Made by a program: the position numbers and the translations under genes. Shown here piece by piece: positions 54,437 through 63,772 of a DNA stretch of 64,000 nt. Origin of the DNA: Hydrogenophaga sp. (GTDB lineage: Bacteria > Pseudomonadota > Gammaproteobacteria > Burkholderiales > Burkholderiaceae_C); contig NZ_JADMKB010000044.1 in the NCBI RefSeq assembly GCF_018780075.1, positions 1-64,000 of the forward strand, read 5' to 3'. Below the pieces are notes generated by a model that made no database searches, was not told the DNA's origin, and was given only the letters and a program-made list of their open reading frames with translations. How positions within the stretch are numbered: position 1 is the first letter of the stretch; every line of letters starts with the position of its first letter.

Positions 54437-57400
54437 TTAGGTGACTCTGTCGAAAATAACCTGTAGGAGTTGATTCGAGCTTTGGTTCCAGCTAAGCCAA
54501 GGCATGTTGTCTGACTTGGGTTGCTTATGTTCCTGATAAAGAGTTAACCAATTGCTAATGAATTGTGTCAATTGTTCTGAGGTGATTGCATTGAAATAAA
54601 ACGCATGCTTGCCCGCGACCTCCCGAAACACAGGGATATCTCTTGCAATGATCGGCAGGTTGTGCTGGGCTGCTTCAATTAGAGGTAGGCCAAACCCTTC
54701 GCCGTAGGATCCAGCAATGAGGCAGGTGCTTGATACATAGACATGTTCCAAATATTCGTCGCTAATGCCCTCAAGCCAGATCAGACGTCTCTCTCGTTCG
54801 TTGTGACTGCGCAGCTTTTCCGCAAGTGGTTCGACCATCCATCCTTGTTTTCCGACGATCACAAGATTCACGTCGACGCCGCTTTGCCAAAGAAGCTCGA
54901 ATGCACCAAGCGCTTGGGCGTGGCCCTTGCGTGGTTCCAGCGTTCCGACCATCAGGAAGCTGGGGCGCTGCTTGATGGTTGCAAGAACATGATCTGCATC
55001 TGAGGGCAGACCTCGACTCGGCGCAGAGCCGCTGAAGTCAGCGCCTAGCGGGTTCGAGGTCAGTTGGAATGAACGAAGGCGTTTCCATGTCTTGGCCCTC
55101 ATCCAGTCCTGAAGCTCTAAGGCAACCGCTTTCGAGATGCAGATGGCGCCATCGCTTTCACCTACAACCTGCAACCAGTCGGATAAGACCTCTGCCGCGC
55201 CGGGTTGGAAGTGTTGGGACTGAAGAATGCAGAGCAGATCGTAAACATGGAATTTGACGGTTACGCCTTGGGCGCGCAGATGTTGGTAGAAGCTGGCCTG
55301 TGCCGCTTGCACTTGGGGCTGAAAATCCAACACAAAAAAGATATCGCCAGGCGAGAAGTCGATCACTTCGTCGGCTAACCCTGCACTTGGTATGCTGAGA
55401 AAGGTGGTTGTGTACTGCCTTGCATATCGATAAGGTTCTGAGGCTGTGGCATAGACCGGTTCCACTCGCCAGCCGGCCGGCGGGTTAAGCAACCAGTGCT
55501 TCAATATGCTGCGCACCACACGCTGGATGCCAGTTTTGGCGTCACGCTGCACAAGCTCTGAGATGTCAACCAGCAAGCTCTTCCCTGCTCGCGCGGGTGG
55601 AAACGTGGTTGCCATTGAGTACGCAAGTTGCTCTAGCTCGCATTCAGGCATAGGTGCAGTCGGAATAGCGCTGATCGCGGTTATCAGGTTTTTCAGCGTA
55701 CCTTGGTTTTTGTAGAAGCCTTCGATAGCAACTTTATATTGCTGGGCACAGCGAATGGGGTCATGGTTCTCGAGAATGACGCTTCTTGCTTTTGTGCCGA
55801 TCTGCTTACGCCTGCCTCGATCACGCCACAAGGTTTCCAAAGCATCAATGAGTGCTTGGTCGTCAAACTCATCAGGAAGTTTCCAAACAGCGTCATCGTC
55901 CAAATCTGCCATACTGCCGTTTGCGTTGACTATAGTAGCCAAGCCATAATTCATGCAGTCGAGTGCGGCAGCTGACGTTTCGCCTCGTGAAAACGATCGG
56001 AGTTGTACGCCAAGATCCGCTGCATTGAGGTATTTTTGAAATGTCTCTTTTTCAACCCAGCCGGTGATATCAACAGATGAGCCGTTCGGGTGTCGTTTGA
56101 TCAAGGCAAGAAGTTCGGTTCCATAGTCATCAGCGTGGTTTTCGCCAACAAAGACGAGATGGCAGGTGGCTAACTTTGCAAGGGAGGAATCTAACCAGGC
56201 TTGCAATAAACGATGATTGAGCTTGCTTGGGCCAAGAATACCGAACGAACAGACAAGAAAGTCGTTGTCTGAAAAACCTAAGGCATTGCGCGCCGCAGAA
56301 GCCTTATTTGAACGTTCTTGAACACGCAGCAGCGGAATCACTGAGTACGCCTGTACATCGTGACCATACCAGCGCTGAGCCAATTGAATAGAATTTTCTG
56401 AATGAACGATCGTTCCAATGCCACTTTCGATGACATCTCGGCTGCAGGGATATTCCCAGATGACGTCCGTCTCATTGGTGGCGTGAGCACGGTCCAGTAG
56501 AGCGGCATACCCGTGTGACCGATACAGCTGCTCCGTAAAGCAACCTGGAGAGCGACCCGTGGCATCCATATGGTGGAGTATCCCGGACAGGTAAAAGTCA
56601 TGAAGTACCACGACACCTGGGGCGGCGCTTAGCAGCCCAAACATATGCTGGTGAAATGCAGAGTTGCCGAAATGGTAGAGAACACGGTCGAAGCGTTTGC
56701 TGTTTTCCGCGAACCACTGCAACGACCGAATTGGGCAATTCGCCTTGATCCACGCGTCAGTGACGCTGTCCTGAGCAACCACCACTTCAATCTCGTAGTG
56801 TTGCGCCAATGCGGGTAGCAGCTCAGTGCTGTAGTCGGAAATGCCGGATCGTTCGGGAGGAAGGGGCGACACGTAGGCGAGCCGGAGCCGATTTGGCGGC
56901 GCAGCTTTGGACGCCCGCTGAGCAGTCCTGTCGATGACCAATCTTTCCATCGCATCAATTGCGCGTCGAGCGGTCATGTCCCACGAAAACTTGACTGACT
57001 GCATTTGTCCATGAGCAATCAACTGCGCACGAAACGCCGCGTCTGTGAGAGCGCGTTCTACCGCACGCGTGATTGCCTCATCAGAATGGGGGTCAAATAG
57101 TGCATCAGCCCACCCAACGACCTCGGGCAAACTGGATGTGTCTGCTGCGATCACAGGAGCGCCGCAACGCATTGCCTCCAGAGCAGGCAGACCGAAACCT
57201 TCGTGCCAAGATGGAAAAACGAACAGTGTACAAAGGTTGTAGAGGGCAAGAAGGTCATCTTCAGGGACGAATCCGGTGAGCACCATTTCATCTTTACCTA
57301 ACCCCACTTGCGCAGCCAGTCGTTCCAATAGTTGCTTTCTTCCTGGCTGCATGGAGCAAACGATGGCCAACTGATGGGCGTTGCGCAGTACGGTTGGCAA

Positions 57401-58147
57401 CTTCGAAAATGCGCGAATAAGACCTTCGATGTTCTTCCGATGATCGATGCCGCCGGTGTACATCAGAAAGGGGCGGTGCAAACCATACTGTTGCCGAAGT
57501 GTTTTTTCTGATTCAGCTGAAATTTCGATCCGCTGAAAGGTAGCATCGGCATCGGTAGAGATATTGACCGATCGATCATGCGGTAAACCGAGGTGGTCGA
57601 TGCCTTCCCTTCGGGATGATTCCGAGATGGTCAGCCAGAGATCGGCACGGCGCAGATGCTCTATTTTTCCCAAATACCAAGCCTCGACTGCCGGATCTTC
57701 AAGATAGGGTTTGCGATGAATGTAGGGAATCAGATCAAAGAGTGTCACGGCCGTCGGGTGCGTCCGTGACAGTGCACCAACGCTGGATACGGCATCATCC
57801 CCAAGGCCTTCGAACAGGCTGCATATATGTACCACGTCCGGCCTGAGACTGGTGAGAAATGCCTCCCTCACCAATTCCGCCGAGTGCCGGCGCCAATCGT
57901 TGGTCGTGTTGATGCCGGCAACGGGTGCAACGGCATTCCAGACGCGGATATTTTCTTGCGGCAGTAGGTTGTTGAACGCAGCGCGGATAGGTTCTATGGT
58001 ATCGGGGAAGAGACCATTTAACGCAATCAGGACCTCATGTTCACCCCGTTTGCGCACCATCGCCAAGGCCAGGGACAGCGAATAACGACCAATACCTCGC
58101 AGTCGATTTTCCGCTTGCACCGCCTGAAGGTCGATGACGATGCGCAT
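54437..58147 (-). CDS. Trimodular glycosyltransferase (WbdA-like polymerase)
   Basis: A 1236-residue protein with three GT-B modules. Module 1 (1-~400) begins MRIVIDLQAVQAENRLRGIG and has YTGGIDHRKNIEGL and HEGFGLPALE (E-x7-E). Module 2 (~420-800) begins RLAYVSPLPPERSGISDY and has SRGETSAAALDC, where the second Glu is missing. Module 3 (~855-1236) has VDISELVQRDAKTGIQRVVR, VGTLEPRKGHAQAL and YGEGFGLPLIE (E-x7-E). Multi-module WbdA enzymes polymerise the mannose or rhamnose O-antigens of Escherichia coli O8/O9a. The WbdD-like partner abuts it (TGATG). Confidence 0.85.
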   Translation of the reverse strand: MRIVIDLQAVQAENRLRGIGRYSLSLALAMVRKRGEHEVLIALNGLFPDTIEPIRAAFNNLLPQENIRVWNAVAPVAGINTTNDWRRHSAELVREAFLTSLRPDVVHICSLFEGLGDDAVSSVGALSRTHPTAVTLFDLIPYIHRKPYLEDPAVEAWYLGKIEHLRRADLWLTISESSRREGIDHLGLPHDRSVNISTDADATFQRIEISAESEKTLRQQYGLHRPFLMYTGGIDHRKNIEGLIRAFSKLPTVLRNAHQLAIVCSMQPGRKQLLERLAAQVGLGKDEMVLTGFVPEDDLLALYNLCTLFVFPSWHEGFGLPALEAMRCGAPVIAADTSSLPEVVGWADALFDPHSDEAITRAVERALTDAAFRAQLIAHGQMQSVKFSWDMTARRAIDAMERLVIDRTAQRASKAAPPNRLRLAYVSPLPPERSGISDYSTELLPALAQHYEIEVVVAQDSVTDAWIKANCPIRSLQWFAENSKRFDRVLYHFGNSAFHQHMFGLLSAAPGVVVLHDFYLSGILHHMDATGRSPGCFTEQLYRSHGYAALLDRAHATNETDVIWEYPCSRDVIESGIGTIVHSENSIQLAQRWYGHDVQAYSVIPLLRVQERSNKASAARNALGFSDNDFLVCSFGILGPSKLNHRLLQAWLDSSLAKLATCHLVFVGENHADDYGTELLALIKRHPNGSSVDITGWVEKETFQKYLNAADLGVQLRSFSRGETSAAALDCMNYGLATIVNANGSMADLDDDAVWKLPDEFDDQALIDALETLWRDRGRRKQIGTKARSVILENHDPIRCAQQYKVAIEGFYKNQGTLKNLITAISAIPTAPMPECELEQLAYSMATTFPPARAGKSLLVDISELVQRDAKTGIQRVVRSILKHWLLNPPAGWRVEPVYATASEPYRYARQYTTTFLSIPSAGLADEVIDFSPGDIFFVLDFQPQVQAAQASFYQHLRAQGVTVKFHVYDLLCILQSQHFQPGAAEVLSDWLQVVGESDGAICISKAVALELQDWMRAKTWKRLRSFQLTSNPLGADFSGSAPSRGLPSDADHVLATIKQRPSFLMVGTLEPRKGHAQALGAFELLWQSGVDVNLVIVGKQGWMVEPLAEKLRSHNERERRLIWLEGISDEYLEHVYVSSTCLIAGSYGEGFGLPLIEAAQHNLPIIARDIPVFREVAGKHAFYFNAITSEQLTQFISNWLTLYQEHKQPKSDNMPWLSWNQSSNQLLQVIFDRVT

Positions 58148-60168
58148 CAGCCATTCTCCTTCCGGTGGTGCTCTATGGCGTCTTTGAGATTGATGTAGAT
58201 CTGGCGGGTACGTGGCGATAAGTGATCTTCAGTCATTGCCATGAAATCAGAACGCGGCGGAGTTTGTGCATTTAAGTCCGGCGCAATATTGCTTTCTGGT
58301 TGACCCTGTAAGCGGAAATACAGTTCTCGCATACTGGGGTACAAACCCAACCGGCGTACTCCTTTCACTAGGCGCATGCGCAACTGGGGCCGTGCATTGA
58401 TGGCGACTATTTGCCGCAGAAGAATCTTCTTCAACAGAGCGCGAAAACGCGAGCGACAGCCATATGTGGCCAGCAACTTTCTCTGCAAGCTGAGCCAACG
58501 CAGCGGCGCTGTGATCTGCCATGAGGTGCTGCTGAGCAAGGCATGTATCCGCTGTTCGGATGCCACTGCCAGGCTTTGATACTGCTGCAGCGTCGATTCA
58601 AAACCGGTGATAAGGTCACGTGTTTGCTGTGATGCATCCATGGCCTGTTGCGCGATGGATAAGGCGTTGTCGGCGGAGGCTGTGGCCTGTTGTGCAGGTG
58701 CCACGAAAGCCTTAAGCTCGGTTTGCACTGCGTTCAAGCCCGCTCTGATGTGTTGGCCGAGGTTCTTTTGTGTCTGTATTGCTTCTTCAATCACCTGCAT
58801 CCAGACATCTTGCGGATTGTTTGGAGACGGGCGCGAGTCGCCATCGTCAACGCCTTTCAGCAGCGTCTGATGCATGAGATGGAAGGACCATTCGGTCAAC
58901 GGACGGTGCCATAGGGCCGTGGCCCACGCCTGGTACCTTGCCGGCAGTCGCAGGGGGGTTATGGCGATGGTGCGCAGCGGATCCGGGTCATCGATTTCAC
59001 CGGTGATGACTTCTCGGACGAAGATAAAGAATGCAAAAAATGGATTGGCAGGCCAGACGCAGTCCTGTGCAACAGGAGAGATCGAACCGTAGTCGATGAG
59101 ATGCACAGCGCCATCTTCGGCGACAAGAATATTCCAGGTCCGCACATCGTTGTGAAACAAACCAACCGCTTCGAGCGAAGCGAGTTGATCGAGCACGAAG
59201 AGCAACAATGCATGGGTGTCGAGAGCAACATTTTCACGGAGCAAGTCAAGCAAAAGTCGACCTGGTAGCCGCTGCATCGCGACCCAGGCTTCTGTTTCGT
59301 TGTTGTCGCAAACAATGAGATTTGGGGCGGAAAATCCAATCGGTGGATTCCGCAAAAAAGTCATCTCGTTGGTGAAATGATCTCGATTGACGTCACCCAA
59401 TATGTGATCAAATCGATACAATTTGACAACTTGATCTTCCCCAAAAAAATACCGCCGACTTGATTGATAGAGTCCATGAGCCAATGTGTGGGGATCCATT
59501 GTCCAGCTATGAAACCGGTAGGCTTGGCCACTCAGTATCCAGTACTTATCGCTCGCTACAAGTAGCGGTCGAACGATGTTTGCCAAGTGGGTGCTGTGCC
59601 GAGCCACTTCGTGGATAAAAGGAATGGAATCCAACAATGAGCGTGGGTCCTTTGGTTGCGCGGGGCCCCAGTAGAGAGGTTCTTCGCGCAAGGCCAGCTC
59701 CAGCACAAGCGCTCCACATTGAGCGGCAGCGCGACCCAGCAAAGCCTGGACGACCGCGACACCCTTTTCATGCACGATGTGATGGAAGACGCTTAACCCC
59801 AGCACGAGGTCGTATTGACCAGGCTCCAAGCGAGTGATGACATCTTCAATCCGGCCAGTTTCAAAGCTGACTTGTAGAGCCGCATTCTCCCTGGCGAGAG
59901 CACAGCAAACAGATATGTTTTTGTCAAGATAGTCGACCCCGTGAACGGTTGCACCGCGCTCGGCCAAGTTGAGGCTGAAATAGGCTTGAGCACAACCAAG
60001 GTCCAGCACCCTAAGCGGTCTGCCAAGCAAGCGCTGTATCGCATCGTGGATGCGTGCAATGTGTTCGAGCCGATCCTGGCTGGTGCGGGATACATGGCGA
60101 GACAGTTCTGGATGCCCATAAATGGGCTGATAGACCTCAGGTAGGTCTGCAACAAGGGAGTTAATCAT
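58147..60168 (-). CDS. wbdD: O-antigen chain-terminating kinase/methyltransferase, WbdD-like
   Basis: A 673-residue protein that follows Escherichia coli O9a WbdD along its length. The methyltransferase (1-~215) has LVADLPEVYQPIYGHPE, VLDLGCAQAYFSLNLA and LSVFHHIVHEKG. The kinase (~255-460) has RRYFFGEDQVVKLY, HNDVRTWNIL (catalytic loop) and LIDYGS (in the DFG position). A coiled-coil-like stretch follows (~480-570), then SSTSWQITAPLRWLS and a basic membrane-binding tail. WbdD phosphorylates and methylates the chain end and sets chain length. Start MINSLV at 60168 is chosen by that match; it overlaps wzt by 8 bp. Confidence 0.9.
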   Translation of the reverse strand: MINSLVADLPEVYQPIYGHPELSRHVSRTSQDRLEHIARIHDAIQRLLGRPLRVLDLGCAQAYFSLNLAERGATVHGVDYLDKNISVCCALARENAALQVSFETGRIEDVITRLEPGQYDLVLGLSVFHHIVHEKGVAVVQALLGRAAAQCGALVLELALREEPLYWGPAQPKDPRSLLDSIPFIHEVARHSTHLANIVRPLLVASDKYWILSGQAYRFHSWTMDPHTLAHGLYQSSRRYFFGEDQVVKLYRFDHILGDVNRDHFTNEMTFLRNPPIGFSAPNLIVCDNNETEAWVAMQRLPGRLLLDLLRENVALDTHALLLFVLDQLASLEAVGLFHNDVRTWNILVAEDGAVHLIDYGSISPVAQDCVWPANPFFAFFIFVREVITGEIDDPDPLRTIAITPLRLPARYQAWATALWHRPLTEWSFHLMHQTLLKGVDDGDSRPSPNNPQDVWMQVIEEAIQTQKNLGQHIRAGLNAVQTELKAFVAPAQQATASADNALSIAQQAMDASQQTRDLITGFESTLQQYQSLAVASEQRIHALLSSTSWQITAPLRWLSLQRKLLATYGCRSRFRALLKKILLRQIVAINARPQLRMRLVKGVRRLGLYPSMRELYFRLQGQPESNIAPDLNAQTPPRSDFMAMTEDHLSPRTRQIYINLKDAIEHHRKENG

Positions 60169-61474
60169 GCGTAGTGCTTTGCTGTGGGATGTCCAACCTT
60201 TGAAACGAGGCGCGGAGATCCACAATGCCCCAGAACTGCAAAGTCCGACCCACATGGAGCAGGACTGAGTCATAGCGGCGGTCCAAGGGGGTCAGGTCGT
60301 GCAGTGGGTCGCCAGAAGAAATTCCGAACGATGCAAGGTAATGCCCTTCGTTGAGGTTGAGGGGCAGCGAAAATCGAAATACCTTGATTTCCCCGGCGCG
60401 AGCTGAAATGCGCTCTTTTCCATGTGATGACACAAAGGAGTTGGTGCCGTAGAGAAAAATGCCTTCCAATGTCTTGATTAGAAAACCTGGAACGACATTG
60501 TCGAAATTGGCATCGAATCGCACCTTGAAAACGAAGTCGGTATTGGCATTGGCCTCGATGCGGGAGGGGTATTTTTCACCATCTGCAACCACGAGGTAGT
60601 CGAGGATGACTGCTCCACCCTGACCCCAGCGATGTTCTTGTGGATGGTACCCAGAGCGGGTGTGAAACTCTTCAGCCGCACCATGAAAAAATTGCTGCTC
60701 TTCGGTGGCATTGGCTAGACTGGGTTCATCTTGAGTTTTCCTTCGCTTACCGAACAATTCGTCCATATAGCGGTTAGAAACTGCCCTCGATGAACCGTCC
60801 ATGATCATCTGGCCATTTTTGAGCAAAATCGCCCGGGCACAATGTTTCACCACGTCTGCAGTGCTGTGAGTAACCAGAAGAAGCGTGGTGCCTCGTTCCT
60901 TGAACTCATTGATGCGCTGAAAGCACTTGGCCTGGAAATAGGCGTCACCGACCGAAAGTGCTTCGTCTACGATCAGGATGTCAGGGCGGATGGCGGTGGC
61001 CACGCTAAAAGCCAGGCGCACCTGCATGCCGCTGCTGTAAACGCGCACAGGCTCGTCAATGTAATCACCGATTTCGGCAAAGGCTTCGATTTCGGGAAGC
61101 AACCTTTGAATGTCTTCGACGGCATGGCCAAGTAGTTGCCCGGCCATCATGACGTTTTGACGCCCTGTGAAGTCAGGATGGAAGCCCATGCCGAGCTCCA
61201 GCATGGCAGCGACACGGCCCGTCATGTGCACACTGCCCGTGGTGGGCTGAGTGGTGCCCGTGATCATTTTGAGCAGGGTGCTTTTGCCAGCCCCATTCAC
61301 GCCCATGATTCCCACGGTCTCGCCTGGTTGAATGTTGAAGCTGATGTCCTGCAAAATCCATTTCAGGGTGTGGCGCTGCGGATAAAACGGGACAAGCCAT
61401 TCGGCCAAGCGTGCCCAGCGTGATGGGTATTGCTTGTAGGCCTTGCCCAGGTGAGAAACAGAGATGGTGCCCAT
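60161..61474 (-). CDS. wzt: O-antigen ABC transporter ATPase Wzt with C-terminal carbohydrate-binding domain
   Basis: A 437-residue Wzt. The ATPase has Walker A GVNGAGKST (58-66), YSSGMQVRLAFSVA (signature) and ILIVDEALSVGD (Walker B). Residues about 290-425 form a beta-sandwich binding domain (VVADGEKYPSRIEANANTDF, FLIKTLEGIFLYGTNSF). This domain recognises the capped chain end in O9a-type systems, so export depends on WbdD action. Start ATG 61474 lies 23 bp from wzm. Confidence 0.92.
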   Translation of the reverse strand: MGTISVSHLGKAYKQYPSRWARLAEWLVPFYPQRHTLKWILQDISFNIQPGETVGIMGVNGAGKSTLLKMITGTTQPTTGSVHMTGRVAAMLELGMGFHPDFTGRQNVMMAGQLLGHAVEDIQRLLPEIEAFAEIGDYIDEPVRVYSSGMQVRLAFSVATAIRPDILIVDEALSVGDAYFQAKCFQRINEFKERGTTLLLVTHSTADVVKHCARAILLKNGQMIMDGSSRAVSNRYMDELFGKRRKTQDEPSLANATEEQQFFHGAAEEFHTRSGYHPQEHRWGQGGAVILDYLVVADGEKYPSRIEANANTDFVFKVRFDANFDNVVPGFLIKTLEGIFLYGTNSFVSSHGKERISARAGEIKVFRFSLPLNLNEGHYLASFGISSGDPLHDLTPLDRRYDSVLLHVGRTLQFWGIVDLRASFQRLDIPQQSTTHD

Positions 61475-61497
61475 GGTGTGTAACTGCCGATTCGTCT

Positions 61498-62289
61498 TCA
61501 GAGTTCATCCACCATTTCGCCAGATCGCAGGCGAAACAGACGCAGGCCAAAGATGCAGAGGAAGGCCGTCAGCGCCGCCACGGGCCAGAGGCTGGTCCAG
61601 TGTGGCCACTGACCATGCACGAGAACTCCCTGGCAGGCCACCATGACGCTGGCCATGGGATTGAACTTCATAAGGTACTGCACCTGTTCGGGCAGGATGG
61701 CCACCGGGTAGACGATGGGGGTGAACCAGAACCAAAACGAGAGGAAAATGCCGAAGAACTGCCCCACATCGCGGAAGAAGACGTTTAGCACGCCGAGGGT
61801 GATGCCGATGCCGATGGCGAACAGCACCAGCAGCAGCAGCAGCGGGATCAGCGCCAGAAAGGCCCAGCCCGGGAAGTTGCCGGACAGCAGCAGGAAGAGG
61901 GTGAAGAGGCCGAAGACGATGCCGAAGTTGAGCACCGCGTTGCTGACCACCGTGACCGGCAGGCACAGGCGGGGAAAGCTCAGTTTCTTCAGTAGGTTGG
62001 CATGTTCGAGGAACATGCCAGTGGCCCGCGTCGTGATTTCGGAAAATAGGCCCCAGATCAGGATGCCGGTGCACAGGTAGATGCTGAAGGCGTAGTCACC
62101 CTCGACTCCTGGAAGCCGTGTCTTCATGAGCTGGGAGAAGATGACCGTGTAGACGAAGATCATCGACAGGGGGTTGATGATGTTCCACGCCGCGCCCAGC
62201 AGGGAATTGCGGTATTTGGTCTGGAACTCGCGTTTGACGCTGCCGAGGATGAAGCCCCGGTAAGCCCACAGGGCCCGGATCATGTCCAT
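61498..62289 (-). CDS. wzm: O-antigen ABC transporter permease Wzm
   Basis: A 263-residue ABC-2 permease with six transmembrane helices. REFQTKYRNSLLGAAWNIIN and PLSMIFVYTVIFSQLM are typical of Wzm/KpsM/TagG permeases. It forms the export channel for undecaprenyl-linked polysaccharide with Wzt. Its ATG overlaps the manC stop by one base (TGATG). Confidence 0.92.
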   Translation of the reverse strand: MDMIRALWAYRGFILGSVKREFQTKYRNSLLGAAWNIINPLSMIFVYTVIFSQLMKTRLPGVEGDYAFSIYLCTGILIWGLFSEITTRATGMFLEHANLLKKLSFPRLCLPVTVVSNAVLNFGIVFGLFTLFLLLSGNFPGWAFLALIPLLLLLVLFAIGIGITLGVLNVFFRDVGQFFGIFLSFWFWFTPIVYPVAILPEQVQYLMKFNPMASVMVACQGVLVHGQWPHWTSLWPVAALTAFLCIFGLRLFRLRSGEMVDEL

Positions 62290-63764
62290 CAGATTCGCCC
62301 GTAGGTGTCGGCGAGCCGAACGATGTCGTCTTCGCCCAGGTAGTCACCGCATTGCACCTCGATCATCACCAGTTCGTCGCGCCCCGTGTTGGTCAGGCGG
62401 TGTTTTTCCTGCAATGGAATGTGGCGGTATTCACCCGGGCGCGTGGGGTATTCGGCATCGCCGATCTGGACGATGCCCCGGCCACGCACGACCACCCAGT
62501 GTTCGGCGCGCTGGTGGTGGTATTGCAGGCTCAGGCTTTGCCCCGGCTTGATGGTGATGCGCTTGACCTTGTAACCGTCTTCTTCTTTCAGCGTCGAGTA
62601 GGTGCCCCAGGGCCGGTGCACTTCTGGCGGCAGCAGGGTACTCTGGTGCTGCGGACTGTTGACGTGGCGTTCTTTGAGCGCGTCGACGATCCGTTTGACG
62701 CTTTGTGCTTCCTGTTTGCTCGCGATCAGGAGTGCGTCGGGAGTGTCCACCACCACCAAGTCTTTGACGCCCAACGTTGCCACCACTTTGTGGCAATGGC
62801 TATCGATGTGGACGTGTGTGCCAGTGGTGTTCACGGCCACCCAGTCGGTGTTGTCGGCCGCGCCCAGCGTGTTGCCGCTGGCGTCGGGTGTGTGGGCCTG
62901 GGCGACGGCGGGCCAGGCGCCAACGTCGCTCCAGCCAAAGCGCGCGGGAACCAGCACCACATTGGTGGCGCGTTCCATGACCGCGTAGTCGATGCTGATG
63001 TCGGGCTGTTTGCCGAAAGCGTGTCCGTCGAAGCGTGTGACCAGCGGTGCCGCGGCCTGCTCGGCCAGGGGCAGGGGCTTGGTGGTGGACTGCAACATGG
63101 CCTGCTGGGCTGCGGCAAGGACATCGGGTGCGTGTAGCGCCAGAGCCGCCAGCAAGGTGCCTGCCGTGAAGCAGAACATGCCGCTGTTCCAGTAGAAACG
63201 ACCTGTGGCGAGGTACTCCTGGGCCGTGAGTAAGTCGGGCTTTTCGACGAATTTGAGTACCGGTTGCACCTCCCGTCCAACCTTGGCGACTTCGATGTAG
63301 CCAAAACCGGTTTCCGGGCCGGTGGGATGAATGCCGAACACCACCAGCTGGCCATTCTGTGCTTGGCGGATTGCCTCCAAGGCGTTGGCCACGAAGGTTT
63401 CGGTGTCGGGAATCAGGTGGTCTGCCGGAAGCACAAGCATCACGGCGTCGTCACCCGCAGTGGATTGACAGCTGAGCGCTGCCAACGCGATGGCCGGTGC
63501 GGTGTTCCGGCCCTTGGGTTCCAGGAGGTAGTGCGCTTTTGGGGGGGCCACCATTTCGGCCAACAGACCCTGCGTCAGGAACAGGTGGTCCTGGTTGGTC
63601 ACGATCAAGAGATCATCCGTCCCGCAGGCTTGGCCACGGGTAATCGCTTGCTCCAGCAGCGCGCTGCCCCCGAGCTTCATGAAGGGTTTGGGATGGGCCT
63701 GTCGAGAAACAGGCCACAAGCGTGTGCCGGCCCCGCCGGAAAGAACAACAGAAAACAGTTTCAT
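62289..63764 (-). CDS. manC: Mannose-1-phosphate guanylyltransferase / mannose-6-phosphate isomerase
   Basis: A 491-residue type II PMI/GMP. The N-terminal nucleotidyltransferase has LSGGAGTRLWPVSRQAHPKP and FVEKPD; the C-terminal cupin isomerase has RPWGTYSTLKEEDGYKVKRI and LSLQYHHQRAEHWVVV. It supplies GDP-mannose to gmd/rmd and to mannosyltransferases. No phosphomannomutase is in this window, so that step is encoded elsewhere. Nine bases separate it from rfbC. Confidence 0.94.
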   Translation of the reverse strand: MKLFSVVLSGGAGTRLWPVSRQAHPKPFMKLGGSALLEQAITRGQACGTDDLLIVTNQDHLFLTQGLLAEMVAPPKAHYLLEPKGRNTAPAIALAALSCQSTAGDDAVMLVLPADHLIPDTETFVANALEAIRQAQNGQLVVFGIHPTGPETGFGYIEVAKVGREVQPVLKFVEKPDLLTAQEYLATGRFYWNSGMFCFTAGTLLAALALHAPDVLAAAQQAMLQSTTKPLPLAEQAAAPLVTRFDGHAFGKQPDISIDYAVMERATNVVLVPARFGWSDVGAWPAVAQAHTPDASGNTLGAADNTDWVAVNTTGTHVHIDSHCHKVVATLGVKDLVVVDTPDALLIASKQEAQSVKRIVDALKERHVNSPQHQSTLLPPEVHRPWGTYSTLKEEDGYKVKRITIKPGQSLSLQYHHQRAEHWVVVRGRGIVQIGDAEYPTRPGEYRHIPLQEKHRLTNTGRDELVMIEVQCGDYLGEDDIVRLADTYGRI

Positions 63765-63772
63765 GGAGCGTG

